In this document: positions 32,125-43,722 of the stretch, piece after piece
Numbering within the stretch: position 1 is the first letter of the stretch
Layout of the letters: each line of letters begins with the position of its first letter
Assembly (NCBI GenBank): GCA_948144175.1
Contig: CANXME010002331.1
Span: forward strand, 62,001-126,000
Direction: 5' to 3'
DNA from: Closterium sp. NIES-65
Lineage: Eukaryota > Streptophyta > Zygnematophyceae > Desmidiales > Closteriaceae
DNA length: 64,000 nucleotides
Notes under the pieces: generated by a model
What the model saw: the letters and a program-made list of their open reading frames with translations, nothing else
Databases searched by the model: none
What the model was told of the DNA's origin: nothing
Position numbers and translations under genes: made by a program

Positions 32125-33265
32125 GTGGCCTTTCAAGTGCCCATCCCTTGCTTCGTGATGAGTAAGCTCGCCTCCACCCTCTCTGGACAGCCCTTCATCA
32201 CCTTTTTACTCTCATTGTCATGTCGCCCTCTTCCCTCTCCATCTCTCCAGGTGGCTTTCGAAGCGCTCATCCCTGTTTTCTCATAACCAATGTTGCTTCA
32301 ACTCTCGCCGTTCAGCCACTAACCTCCCTCGCTGCTCCGCCCCTCCTCGCCGTCCTTCAGGTACCCTCCACCCCCCACCACTCCTCTCCACTCCACTCCC
32401 GTCCATTTTACTCCTCTTCACTCATCTCTACTCATCTCCACTCTACTCCTCTCCGCTCCTCTCCACATACCATGAATTGTACTCGGCAAATCATGGCATT
32501 CCCCCCTACAAGCCATTATAATATCACATGCTAATTCACCATCCACATGCACGTACATGATTTTTTTCCTTCCACCATCTCAAGTTCCCATCTACCATGG
32601 CCTATACCACCAACCCCACATCCCATTTCCACATCCTCTATGGAGTAGCTATGGGCAAGCTAGCTGGCTCTCTCGCCCACCACCGTCCCTCCCTCACCTC
32701 CCTCACTTCTGCATTGATTTTGTTATCCCTTTACCCTTGAAAAATCCTTCCACCCTACTCCATCACACTCTCCCTTCTCCCCAGATCCTCAGTGGGGCGG
32801 CGTTGGGCAAGTTAGCCTGCACAATTGCCTACTGGTGTCCCTCCTCGCTCTCCTCGCTCCTCACCCCTCCTTTTTCCCGCCACATTGACTTCTCGATCGC
32901 CCAGAGCCTCAGCCTCTTCCCCTCTGCCGCCGCCCTCCCCTCAGGTCTCCCCCCTCCTCCTCTTTTTTCCCCTTCCCCTAACAATGGATCCAGATGTTTT
33001 GTGCAGTGAGGAAGGGGCAGGGGAGGGAGGGGAGAGGAAAAGGAGGGGGGAGTGGATGGGAAGGAGGGTGGCTGGGAAGTAGCGTTTTGTCTGCACCTGG
33101 GATGGTCGGGGTGGCGGAACAGGCAGCGGAGAGGAAGGAGGCGTTGGTTACGTCAGCGTTTGTGTTTGGCAACTCGCTCACACTTCCTCCCGTGTTTCTG
33201 GCAACATTGCTCTCTGGCGCTGATGCTGAAAGGGCTGCTGGGTACCTGGCGCTCTTCATGGTTGG
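32125..33265 (+). pseudogene. Gene D: fragment of a third PILS-like gene copy (exons 3 to 5 only)
   Basis: Head of exon 3 at 32125 (VAFQVPIPCFVMSKLASTL), a fuller copy at 32251-32360 that is 1 nt short of the 111-nt exon in genes B and C, and exon 4 at 32785-33265. Exon 4 begins ILSGAALGKLACTIAYW and ends SAFVFGNSLTLPPVFLATLL, AGYLALFMVG and a GTGATT donor. Degraded tail copies follow at about 33303-33360 and 33380-33500. Nothing resembling the N-terminal exons or anything after exon 5 is present. The 1-nt deletion, the length of 32785-33265 (481 nt, out of phase) and the missing ends show that it is not functional. Confidence 0.75.
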
Positions 33266-33530
33266 GTGATTATACTCTTACACCTTGTTGTGTTTGGTAT
33301 GTCAACCCTACCCATTCGTATAGGGCTGATGGGTACATGCCACTATGCATGGTGGGTTAGTACATTTGTTACGGAGAGGAGGAAGGTGGCAGTGGTGATG
33401 TCAGCTTATGCGTTTGAAAACTTGCTCACTCTGCCTAAAGTGTTTTTGGCAACACGTTTGTCTCGTTTGTCAAAAGTGTCTCTCGTACCCAGGTTCATCG
33501 TTCATGAGGACAGGAGGTGGTGGTGGAGGT

Positions 33531-33837
33531 AGATGCCCCGTGTACAGGTTATTCAGATCCTGGAAGGGTTTAAGAAGCAACATATGGAATGCGCTATGAT
33601 TTTTTCAAGCAGTTGGTGGGCTCAAGTGGAATGCGACTAGAATAACCTGCTCTTATACGAGAAAAGGCCCGCAGGAGCAAGGCCGCAACTTCGATGAAAG
33701 GTGATCGAGGTTGAGGTTGCATGTGTCGATAATCACTGGTCACGAACCACAATAGTATGGTCGCGGCGATGGCGAGCAGCCAAGCGCTTCTGGGATGACT
33801 AAACAAATTTTCACCTCCCAGGTACATGCTAGCTACA
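33531..33837. other. No gene seen
   Basis: Between the last PILS fragment and the Tigger start codon. It may contain the left end and 5' UTR of the Tigger transposon. I could not define its terminal inverted repeat. Confidence 0.4.
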
Positions 33838-34404
33838 ATGCCTCATTTGCTAGGCCGTTCGCAGCTCTCCCTCGCCCAGAAGAGGGCTATTTGTGCCCAC
33901 CATGCTAACTTCCCCAGGCTGCGTCAAGAGAACTTAGCACGCAGATGCTCCACCTGCTTCGGTTTTTGACCGGACCGTTCTACCATAGGCAAGGTGATCC
34001 GCGAAGAATGTCGCTGGAGCTCTTCCGATGAGAGCTCCTGCACTGTTTGTGTGCACGGCAGTGCGCATCCGGAGCTCGAGCTGGCGATCATCAGGTCCCG
34101 CCGGCGCGCCGACTCTTCAAACCATTCGCGATCATGCGGTTGGTATTGCTCGTAAGATGGGCTTGCACCCCTCCTTCCGCTGCTCTGTCGATTGGGTTCG
34201 ACACACCATGAAGTGTCATGGTGTGCATTGCCTCATTTCGGTAGGTGAGGCAGCCAATCTTGACATCAACGTCGTTCGTACCTGCAAGGAGAAGATGCCG
34301 CAGCGTCTAATGCATCTCACCGTTTGTGCACGGAATATGTACAATTTTGATCAGAATCTTCTCGGGCTCAACGATGGGCTCTAATGCAGGCGATTCATGG
34401 ATGA

Positions 34405-34660
34405 CGGGCGGTGAGAAGGTAGTAGGCTTGTGGTTGGGATGTAAGGGCGAAGTAGGCTGACGTCGAACGATGGGCTGATGTACCAGTATGTCGGCAGCAG
34501 TAAATGGGCGGTAACTAGGGTGATCATGTGGCTAATTTGGAACAGTCCACAGTATCGCGGTCGAAGTTTTGGGACAACGGGCAGTCTTAAGTTCTGTGTG
34601 TCGAGCAGTATGTAATCCCCCGACTAATACGTGACTGGGCGGCGGTGGCTCAGTCACGTA
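34405..34660 (-). pseudogene. Small fragment of chromovirus pol 3' region
   Basis: The + strand text GTAGGCTGACGTCGAACGA and CAGTATCGCGGTCGAAGTTT follows, with about 20 percent divergence by eye, the antisense of the integrase C-terminal region of the young element at 45000-45200. No LTR is attached. It interrupts the Tigger gene just after the HTH domain. Confidence 0.65.
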
Positions 34661-34680
34661 CCAGTCGGAATAGAACGTAT

Positions 34681-36143
34681 TGTGAAGATAAGCAGTAGAA
34701 GTAGGAGCCATAGCTAGGAAAGCCCTAGCTAGGCAAGAAACAGTTTAGGCAAAGAGGGTGTTCACTAGCAGGAATGAGGATACAAATAGCAAACCCTAGA
34801 AGGGTTGTACTCGCTATAGAGCACCCTACTACAGGCTAGAGCATAACATTCTGACACACCCCTATAGCCAAAGTGGGGTGTAATCAGCACAATGAGCAAG
34901 CATGTATAGAGTAGGAGTTTACACAGATAAGCAAAGCTAGAGCTAATCACAGCGGACAAGTGAGGAGGAGGAGGAGCTGTGGAGGGAGAGAAGATGGGAG
35001 GCAACGACTGAGGCTGCAGAGGCACGGGCACAGGAGCGGCTGACTCAGAGGCTACCGAAGCAAGGGCGATGGACTACTGGAGTAACTGGCTCGGCGGCTA
35101 TAGAAGAGCGGCAGGAGCAACGGACCCACTGGCGACTGGTGCAGCAGACTCACTGGCTACCGAAGCAAGGGCGACGGACTACAGGCGCTGCAGACGACAC
35201 GACAGGTACCTCCACACAACCTCCTCCAACTGCCCCACACCCTCGACACACGCCCACTGCTCAAACCCTAGCTCCACTCCCACGCACCCCCCTTAAACCC
35301 TAAACCCCAGTCTCCCACTTATCCACCCCCCTTAGCGACAGCTGCAGCAGTGGGAGACGAAGGAGGAAGAGGAGCAGGAGACGGTGCACAGAAGCTGCAC
35401 CCCCATACCCCCCACCCCCAAACCCTAAGTCAGGAGAACGGGCAGCAGCAGGGGTGGGGCACCGTCAGAAGCACAGGGGACAGCGGGCAGCTCAGAAGCA
35501 GTGGAAATAGGGCGCCCACGGGCCTGGCGCAGCCCGTACGAACCGCACGCGGGCGGCCCGAGGCGCGCCCTGGCCTGGCGCAGTCCGGACGGGCCGCGCG
35601 CGGGCCTGGCGCTGCCCGTATGGGCCGCGCGCGGCCCTGGCGCAGCCCGTACGGGCCGCGCGCAGGCTGTACGGGCCGCGCGCAGGCCCTACGCAGGTCG
35701 CGCGGGCCACGACGGGCGACGGGGGGCGACGCGCGGGTCCCCGTCGCCCGTCACAGCGCCTCCCGGGGGTGACGCGCGGAGTGACGGGCCAGAAAGCCGC
35801 CGCGCGCCTCGGGGCGCACGGCGGGCAGAAAACCGCCGCGCGCTCCGAGTGCGCGGCGGGATGAAAAATCCGTCGCACGCCACGAGGCGTGCAACACACA
35901 GAGTAGCAGTAGCAGTGGAAGCAGTGAGGTGGGGCCCACAGGCCAGGAGCATATCGCTTTAATACCATGTGAAGATAAGCAGTAGAAGTAGGAGCCATAG
36001 CTAGGAAAGCCCTAGCTAGGCAAGAAACAGTTTAGGCAAAGAGGGTGTTCGCTAGCAGGAATGAGGATACAAATAGCAAACCCTAGAAGGGTTGTACTAG
36101 CTATAGAGCACCCCACTACAGGCTAGAGCATAACACTCTGACA
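34681..36143 (-). mobile_element. Complete non-autonomous LTR retrotransposon (TRIM-like), 1463 bp
   Basis: LTRs 34681-34856 and 35968-36143 (176 bp each), target copies CGTAT at 34676-34680 and 36144-36148. On the minus strand the primer site after the 5' LTR is TGGTATTAAAGC (35956-35967), 10 of 12 bases matching the initiator-Met site. The interior carries GC-rich repeats (GGGCCGCGCGC units at 35520-35700, GCGCCTCGGGGCGCACGGC at about 35800) and the TTTAGGG-like and GCAGCTGTCGCT-like blocks shared with the other small LTR elements. There is no coding domain. It is inserted in the Tigger transposase remnant. Confidence 0.9.
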
Positions 36144-36558
36144 CGTATGTTAAGGGACGCGTGGCGGGGAGGAGGATTTCCAAATAACACCTGGCCGTAG
36201 GCCTTCCTTGTTCCTCTCGGAGCTTCGGAAGAGAACGTATGTTAAGGGATGTGTGGCGGGGAGGAAGATTTCCAAAGAACACCGACGGCGCCCACTCTAT
36301 CCGCCCGCTCGTGATCTCCAAGGCGTCCCCGTGCATTTTTCTACCCAATTACAACCCCAAACTATTATGCTACTGGCCCTCTATCAAGAAGGGCCGGAGG
36401 ACCGCTTCGATAAGTGTGCGAATATTTTACAATTTAGAGTGATCATATTTCCCATGGCTACATTCAAGTTCTATTCTAGTCTAAGTAACTCGCATTAGTC
36501 TAGCTAGTCTTCACATATCGTTTTCTGTTCGTTTTCTTTCCACCCCTGCCCCACTCAT

Positions 36559-37844
36559 TGTCAGAATGTTGTATTTGTCTAGCCTGCAGTGGGGTACTCT
36601 ATAGCGAGTATAGCCCAATCTAGGGTTTCCTATATGTACTCAACTGCTTGCTAGTGCAACCTCTCTTTCTACTTCTAAACTTTTCTTCGTGATTTTGACA
36701 TGCTATCAGAGCGTGTCCTTCCTTGGCCTGTGGGCCCACCAACCTGCTTCCGCTGCTACTTGATCTGTCGCACGCCCCATGGCGTGCGACCTATTTTTCA
36801 ACCTATTACTCTCTGGCGCGCGGCCCCTTTCCTTCCTGGCGCGCTGCCCCCGCTATTTCGTCACGGCACCCTAGGGAGCCGCGCGCGCCCCCTGCCCGTC
36901 CGTTGCGATGCCCTGAGGTGTCGCGCGCGGCCCCTGCCGTCCTGTCGCGGCGCCCGGGCAAGGAGCGCGTGGCCCCTGCCGTCACGTCGCGGCGCTCTGA
37001 GGAGCCGCGCGCGACCCTCCGCTACCTCGTCGTGGCGCCCAGGGGAGCCGCGCGCGGCCCCTCGCTGCCCCGTGGTGGCGCCCTGGGGGCCGCGCGCCGT
37101 TCCCCTAGTCGTCCCCCGCACTCCTACCCCCTGCCACCCGTTTTAGGGTTTGGGGGTGGGGAGTGTGGGGATGGCGGTTGTGGGGGTGCCGGTTGTGTGC
37201 GCCGTCCCCTACTCCTCCTCCTCCATCTCCCGCTGCTGCAGCTGCCGCTCAGGGGGGTGGGTGTGTGGGAGCTGAAGGAGTGGTGCTAGGGGGGTGTCGT
37301 GGGAGTGGAGCTAGGGGTGCAGCAGGGGGTGTGTGATAGGGGCGTGGGACAGCTGGGGGAGGTTGAGTGGAGGCAGCCGTCGTGTCGTCAGCAGCGCCAG
37401 TAGTCCGGAGGCTACAATCTCCGGTAGTCGCCAGTCGCCTGTGGGTCAGTTGCTCCAGTCAAGAGGCTACAATCTCCGCGGAGCCAGTTACTCCTATAGT
37501 CCGGGCCCTTGCTTCGGTAGCCACTGAGCCAGCAGCTCCTGTGTGTCTGCAGCTTCAGCAGCCGCCTCCCATCTTCTCGCCCCCACAGTCTCTCCTCCTC
37601 CTCACTTGCCCTTTGTGATAGCCTCTAGCTTTGCTTGCAATTGTGAACCTGCTCTATGACTGCGTGCTCTGCTGATTACACCCCAATTTGGCTATGGGGG
37701 TGGGTCAGAATGTTGTATTTGTCTAGCCTACAGTGGGGTACTCTATAGCGAGTACAGCCCAATCTAGGGTTTCCTATATGTACTCAACTGCTTGCTAGTG
37801 CAACCTCTCTTTCTGCTTCTAAACTTTTCTTCGTGATTTTGACA
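36559..37844 (+). mobile_element. Complete non-autonomous LTR retrotransposon (TRIM-like), 1286 bp
   Basis: LTRs 36559-36700 and 37703-37844 (142 bp). The 3' LTR begins GG instead of TG, a point change. Target copies CTCAT at 36554-36558 and 37845-37849. Primer site TGCTATCAGAGC at 36701-36712. Interior: roughly eight ~36-bp units built on CGTCGCGGCGCCC and GCCGCGCGCGGCCCC (36840-37110), then TTTTAGGGTTTGGGGGTGG and CTGCAGCTGCCGCTCAGG. No protein domain. It splits the Tigger DDE domain: catalytic-core homology resumes directly at 37850. Confidence 0.9.
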
Positions 37845-38885
37845 CTCATCTCATCACCCACTTCATCGAGCAGCTCAACGCTGCAATGTTCACGGAGTGG
37901 AGGAACATCGTCATTTTGCTGGACAACGCCGACAACACAAGCTGCTTACCGAGACGGCTGTTGCGGAGGACTTGTCCGATATATGGACGAAGTCACTGAG
38001 CAACATTCACTTAGTTTACCTCCCCCCCAACACAACCTGCTTCACCCAGCCCCTGGTCTAGGAGGTCATCACAATGGTGAAAGGGCATTATGCCTGATTT
38101 ACCTCCCCCCAACACTGCTTGCTTCACTCACTGGCTGTATGCATTCGCGGCGCAGTGGGGATGCGATCGGGGCACTCGTGGCTCTCGCGGGGTACATGCC
38201 AAATCTGCATGACGTCATCGAATGGCTAAGCGACGCGTGGACGAACAATCCCCGCGTACGATTCAGCGCTGCTGGTGGCACACGAGGCATCTGCTGAGTG
38301 CACGAGAGATGGGGCCATGGCACATGGCCGAGCCTGATGTTGACGACGATTCTGAGATGCCCGATTTGGAGGACGAGATGGCAATGGTCGGCGCGCCCAT
38401 CGCGGGCCTGCAGCTCGGCCCAAGCGCGATGCCCACTCTGAGGTGGTTGAGTTTGGCACAAACCAACCCACTTGCGCTGAACCAGGAGAGGACCTGCTCA
38501 TAGAGGAGCCGTCATTCCCCACCCCACCATCGACGTGGGATGCCCCCCCGCCGCCCACGTCCGGAAACAACGACAACGAAGATGCGGCGTGCGAAGCTCG
38601 CTGCACTTCCAGTGCTGCCTACGAGATGCTTATCGAGCATGCGCACTTGCTTAACCTTGCTCCGTATGACCTTCGCTCGCTGTTCAACATCCGCAATCTC
38701 ATCATCGTCGAGCGTCTGGAGCGCGCAAGCCCGCGCCTAGATCTGAACCTCCCTGCATCCCCCCCCACACTTTGCCCCAGCGAACACCTCCTCCCTTGGT
38801 GGATACTGGCAGGTCGCCGCCGCCAAAAGCTGCTTGATGCATGTGTTGGCGCGGGCATGGATGATTACCTGGAGAGCGCCGACTA

Positions 38886-39249
38886 GATGCGCAATTTTTG
38901 AACTGCCATTCACGGCCGTGCACCAGACAATGTGCACGATGGCATTCCGTGTGTGTTTCCAACTGCGAACGTCGGAGGATGTGATAGGCATGCAGTTGTT
39001 TGATTTTTCTCGTAGCAATGTTTGTCATGTTATTGTTGTAATTGTGATTTTGATGTTACAACTGTTGTGTGGGAATCATATGAGTAGGACGACTAGGCTT
39101 GTATCCTGGAAACACAAAGAACACTGCAGTCCACCTAAACACTACAAACGGAAAACGCGTCACAGCCGTGTTTGAAAGAGTGTGAAAATGATGCTCGCTT
39201 GAGTTCGTAGGTGTCTAAAAAGAATATGGGCTTGTAGAGGAAATAATGT
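38886..39249. other. No gene recognised
   Basis: Follows the end of the Tigger coding remnant and may hold its right end. Open frames here are short, and no terminal inverted repeat matching the left side could be found. Confidence 0.4.
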
Positions 39250-39426
39250 GTACACTACATCTGTGTCATCGGGTCTCGCGGCTGTGATCGGCCAGTCATT
39301 GAGAAGTGACCATCCATATGCATATCGCCGCAAGGGCCGATAGAGCCACAACTTTTTGTTCAGGTGCAGGTAACCAAGATCGCCATTTCGAAAAGATGCT
39401 TCGGTACAGAAGGAAACCAAGGGCAT
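39250..39426 (-). pseudogene. PC-esterase gene fragment (antisense paralogue of gene E last exon)
   Basis: On the minus strand LRRYAYGWSLLNDWPITAAR followed by PDDTDVV parallels LERYGLSFFNDWLIAAPRSD in exon 4 of gene E at 44130-44190, and LHLNKKLW parallels ISHLNKVA. Only this part of the exon is present; there is no catalytic GDS block or His. It lies head-to-head with gene E exon 1. Confidence 0.6.
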
Positions 39427-39726
39427 TTGGTGGGATGCATTCCGGTTTCGTTGTAATTCCCGTTGCTCATGAGTTTCTCCTTTTTCTTCGCTCTACTAGC
39501 ATCTCGCATCCTTTTAGAGACTGCCGAGCCCGTCGCCGCCGCAATGGTCATAGGCGGGGACAGTAGAATTTCCCTCAACTTGTTCCCATCGAATCGAATC
39601 ATTTGCCAACTACATTAATCTTCACTGTCCTGCTCCAGACGTCGCCATACTTGCGCGTCCTCAGAGAGGTCTCTAGTCTTAGTGGATTAAGGGTGTCTAC
39701 ATTCATAGTATCTACGAAGCCGCTCC
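39427..39726. other. Likely promoter region of gene E
   Basis: 300 bp between the antisense fragment and the first ATG of gene E. No coding motif, no clear TATA box. Confidence 0.35.
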
Positions 39727-42700
39727 ATGGCAACAGCTTCCGTAGCCCGTGACTCGAAGCGCTCTTCGCTAGCCTTTGTGGTCGGGCCTTTCGCCGCGTT
39801 AGTGGTAGGTTCGTTGCTATTCACCATCCTTGTGAGCTCAGGTACGACGTATCCGGACGCACCAACTCTACACGAACCGTCCCCGAACGCGAACGAACAG
39901 GGCAACTCAGACACTGGCGTGGCTGCGAGACAGTCGAAACCCCAGAATCAGAAAATCCCAGCAGGATCCGTACCAATCTGCTGGTGGTTTGGGGACCATG
40001 GCGGTTACCGCGGGGGCGACTCGCCGGGAACGAGCGACGTGCCAATGTACTCTTATGGCGGGACCCGGCAGAATGGTTCAACACAGCAGCATGATCGCAC
40101 GCAAACGCCCACAGTTTTGAGTTGACTCAAAACTGCCAATGGCCAAACCGAAAACAAGGAGGAGAGCAATGGTACTAGGCAGAGGAAGGGAGTGTCAGAA
40201 TGTTATTGTTCTCTAGCCTGCAGTGGGGTACTCTATAGCGAGTACAACCCCTTAGGGTTTCCTATATGTATCCTGCTGCTTTCTAGTGAACCCCCTCCTT
40301 TCTTCAATTCTCGCTTGCCTAGCTAGGGTTCTCCTAGCTATGGCTCTTCATTCTCTCTCTCTAATCTCAACATGCTATCAGAGCGGTTACGCTCTTGGCC
40401 TGTGGGCCCCACTACTACTTCCGCTGCGCTACTGCTGTCACGCGCCCCTGGCGCGTGGCCCTTCCTTCCTGCCGTGCGCCCCGGGCGCGCGGCGTTTTTC
40501 ATCCCGCCGAGCGCTCGGGGCGTGTGGCCGTTTTCTGCCCGCCCCGAGGCGCGCGGCGGGTTCCTACCCCGTCGACGGTCGCGTCGCCCCCGGGAGCCCG
40601 TCGCGCCGCCCTGGGGAGCCGCGTGCGACCCCCCGCGGCCCCGATTTCCCGTCGCGCCGCCCTGGGGAGCCGCGCGCGACCATCGCCCCTTCTTCGCGGC
40701 GCCCTGGGGAGCACGCGCGGCCCCCGCCCTGCTCGTCGCGGCGCCCTTGGGTACCGCGCGCGCCCGTCGCCCGTCCGTCATGGCGCCCCTTCGGCCCCAC
40801 CCCCCCCCCCCCCCCCCTTTTTCCCGTCGCCTGCCGAGGCGACCCTCGGGGGCCGCATCTGGGGGAGGGGGCAAGCGCCGCCCCTTCTGACGCCCCCCCC
40901 CCCGTAACCTCCCTACCCGCCATCCCGCCCTGCCCTGTTTTAGGGTTTGGGGGTGGCGAGTCGGGGGTGGCGGGTGTGTGGTCTCCCCTGCTCCTCCTCC
41001 TCCTCTGTCTCCCACTGCTGCAGCTGCCGCTGAGGGGGGTGGGTGTGTGGGAGCCGACGGAGTCGTGCTAGGGGGTGAAGGGGGAGTGGAGCTAGGGTGA
41101 AGCAGTGGGTCTGTGGGGGGTGTGTGAGACTGTTTGCGGTAGGTTGAGCGGAGGCTGCCGTCTTGTCGTCCGCAGCACCTGTAGTCCGGGGCGCTGTCCC
41201 GGTAGCCTAGTGAGCTCGTCGCTGCGCCAGTCGCCTGTGGGTCCGTAGCTCCTGCCGCTCGTCTTAGCCGCGGAGCCAGTTACTCCTGTAGTCCGGGGCG
41301 CTGTCCCGGTAGCCACTGTGCTCGCCACTCCTGGTGCCCGTGTGTCTGCAGCTTCAGCCGCCGCCTCCTATCTCCTCTCCTCTCACTGTCCCTCCTCCTC
41401 CTCACTTGCCCGCTGTGTTAGCCTCTAGCTTTACTTATATTTCTGACCTACTTCTATGCTTGCTTGCTGTGCTGATTACACCCCACTTTGGCTAGGGGGG
41501 TGTGTCAGAATGTTATTGTTCTCTAGCCTGCAGTGGGGTACTCTATAGCGAGTACAACCCCTTAGGGTTTCCTATATGTATCCTGCTGCTTTCTAGTGAA
41601 CCCCCTCCTTTCTTCAATTCTCGCTTGCCTAGCTAGGGTTCTCCTAGCTATGGCTCTTCATTCTCTCTCTCTAATCTCAACAGGGAGGAGTTTTGATTTT
41701 CGGCGGGAGGTGATCTCACTGCATGGTGGGTGAGCTGTGCGCCTTCGAGATCGCCGTCAGATCGCCCGCGAAATGGGTCTTTGAGAGTCGAGCAAAGGGC
41801 CGTGACCCCAGCAGCGGCAGCTGCTGCAGCAGGTTTAGTAGCAGCAACAGCAGCAGCAGCAGCAGCGCGCGGAGGGGCGTGGGTGGGATGCGAGTCGTTG
41901 GTGGTGAGGTTGATGGGGCCTACGTTGGTTGCGGCGGATGTGACTACAGAGGAGGGGGACGTCGTGCGATGGCGAGTCACATACCGCGTGTGGGACGCTG
42001 GTAACTACAAGTGAGGCTTGAGGCATGCGGGGAGACAAAGGGAAGGGGGAATAGGGAGGGCAGATGGGCGAGAACAGAGTATGGGGAGGGGTAGGAGGGG
42101 GGAAGGGGTGGGAAGGGAAAGGGAAAGGGGAAGGATGGGGTTGGGGAAGGGGAAGGGGAAGGATGGGGATGGGGAAGCGGAAGGGGAAGGATGGGGAGGG
42201 GGAAGGGGAAGGGGAAGGAGGGGAGAAAAGGCTGTCGTGAAATAGGGGATGGGGCAAAAGGGAGGGAGGGGATGCGATCTCGGAAGAGGCCCGCACTTCT
42301 CTTGACTCCACTCAAGATTCTCCCCGTGAAGCGAGAGTATTTTTGAGACGTCTCAATAACGATCTCGGAAGAGCCTTGCACTTCTTTCCGACTCGACTCA
42401 AGATTCTCCCCGCAAATCGTTCCTTCCTGACCCTCTCACCGTTTACATGATATAAGGTTGGGTTTTGAGACGTCTGAGTCAACTCAAAAGTCCCTCTCGC
42501 CGTTTACATGATAGAAGGTTGGTTTTGAGACGTTTGAGTCGACTCAAAAGTCCCTCTCGCCGTTTACATGATATAAGGTTGGTTTTGAGACGTTTGAGTC
42601 GACTCAAAAGTCCCTCTCGCCGTTTACATGATATAAGGTTGGTTTTGAGACGTCTCCGCTTTAATTGGTCACTTGGACCTCTCAAAAAACAACTTCATAT

Positions 42701-43421
42701 CACCTGACCCGCTCTCCGCTTTCATCTATTTTTTTCAGGCGCTTACTAATCAAACCAAATCCCATTTATCCTTCCATCTTCTCTCTCCCCCTTCTCCCGA
42801 CTCCCCGCCCAATCAGCGTCCTGGTCCAATCAGAGTGCGACACGTTGGACTTTGCTCATGATTACTTGGAGCGAGTCAATAGCACGGGATCACATGTCAT
42901 GGCTCAGTGGGTCCTCACCGTCCTCCTACCCACCGAACCAGCCACTGAACCACCCACCGAACCAGCCACTGAACCACCCACCGAACCAGCCACTTCTGCC
43001 AAGTTCGAACCCAGCAACGAATCTTCTCAGGACATAACGGACGGTCCAGATTCGCCCTGCGACCATTCCATCCACGACCGGTGGCTCTTCTCCCCCCAAA
43101 AGCAAGCCTACACGTGGCAGCTCTACCCATGCGCGCACCCCCTCCCTCCCACCTCCCAATGGGTCTCCGCCCTCCAGTCCCGGGGCATTTCCGAAATCAA
43201 CTTTGTGGGGGACTCTCACGTGCGATTCCTCTTCCACCATCTCTACTTCCTCCTCACTGGCAAGGCCAATGCATCTACCATGGTATTTCACGGGGACATC
43301 CGATTGGTCGTGCCGCCCCGAAGCCCAGGGCTGCAGCCTTTGAAGCTTAACTTCTATTGGATTGGAGGGATTTACGTCGACGGGCCGTTTGGATGCAGGT
43401 GCAGTATGGGAGCTTAGATCG

Positions 43422-43493
<72 letters not shown>

Positions 43494-43631
43494 TCTCTCC
43501 CTCTGTTTCTATCCCCTCAGTTAGTGTCTTTAGCTCTTGGTTGAGGTCTCCATTTGGCATCCATTCGGTTGAGCTAATCCTTGTACGTATATACCGCACT
43601 TGGCTCGACTTTGGGTAACTGCTGGCTCTTA

Positions 43632-43722
<91 letters not shown>

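Larger units (their letters stand above)
33838..38885 (+). pseudogene. Tigger/pogo-type (CENP-B-like HTH + DDE_1) transposase gene, broken and carrying three insertions
   Basis: Segment 1, 33838-34384: ATG at 33838, then LSLAQKRAICAHH and STIGKVIREE (first HTH), a frame change, and a CENP-B-type HTH (TLQTIRDHAVGIARKMG, GEAANLDINVV, NMYNFDQ). Segment 2, 36144-36430: GCVAGRKISKEH, corresponding to the conserved K-x-SKER block of DDE_1 transposases, preceded by an imperfect ~95-bp duplication of the same piece. Segment 3, 37845-38885: VILLDNADN (second catalytic Asp), NIHLVYLPPNTTCFTQPL, then TIQRCWWHTRHLL and an acidic tail. Stops and frameshifts are frequent. Insertions: a gypsy fragment at ~34405-34650 and small LTR elements at 34681-36143 and 36559-37844. 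Family recognition rests on these ordered motifs. Confidence 0.75.
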
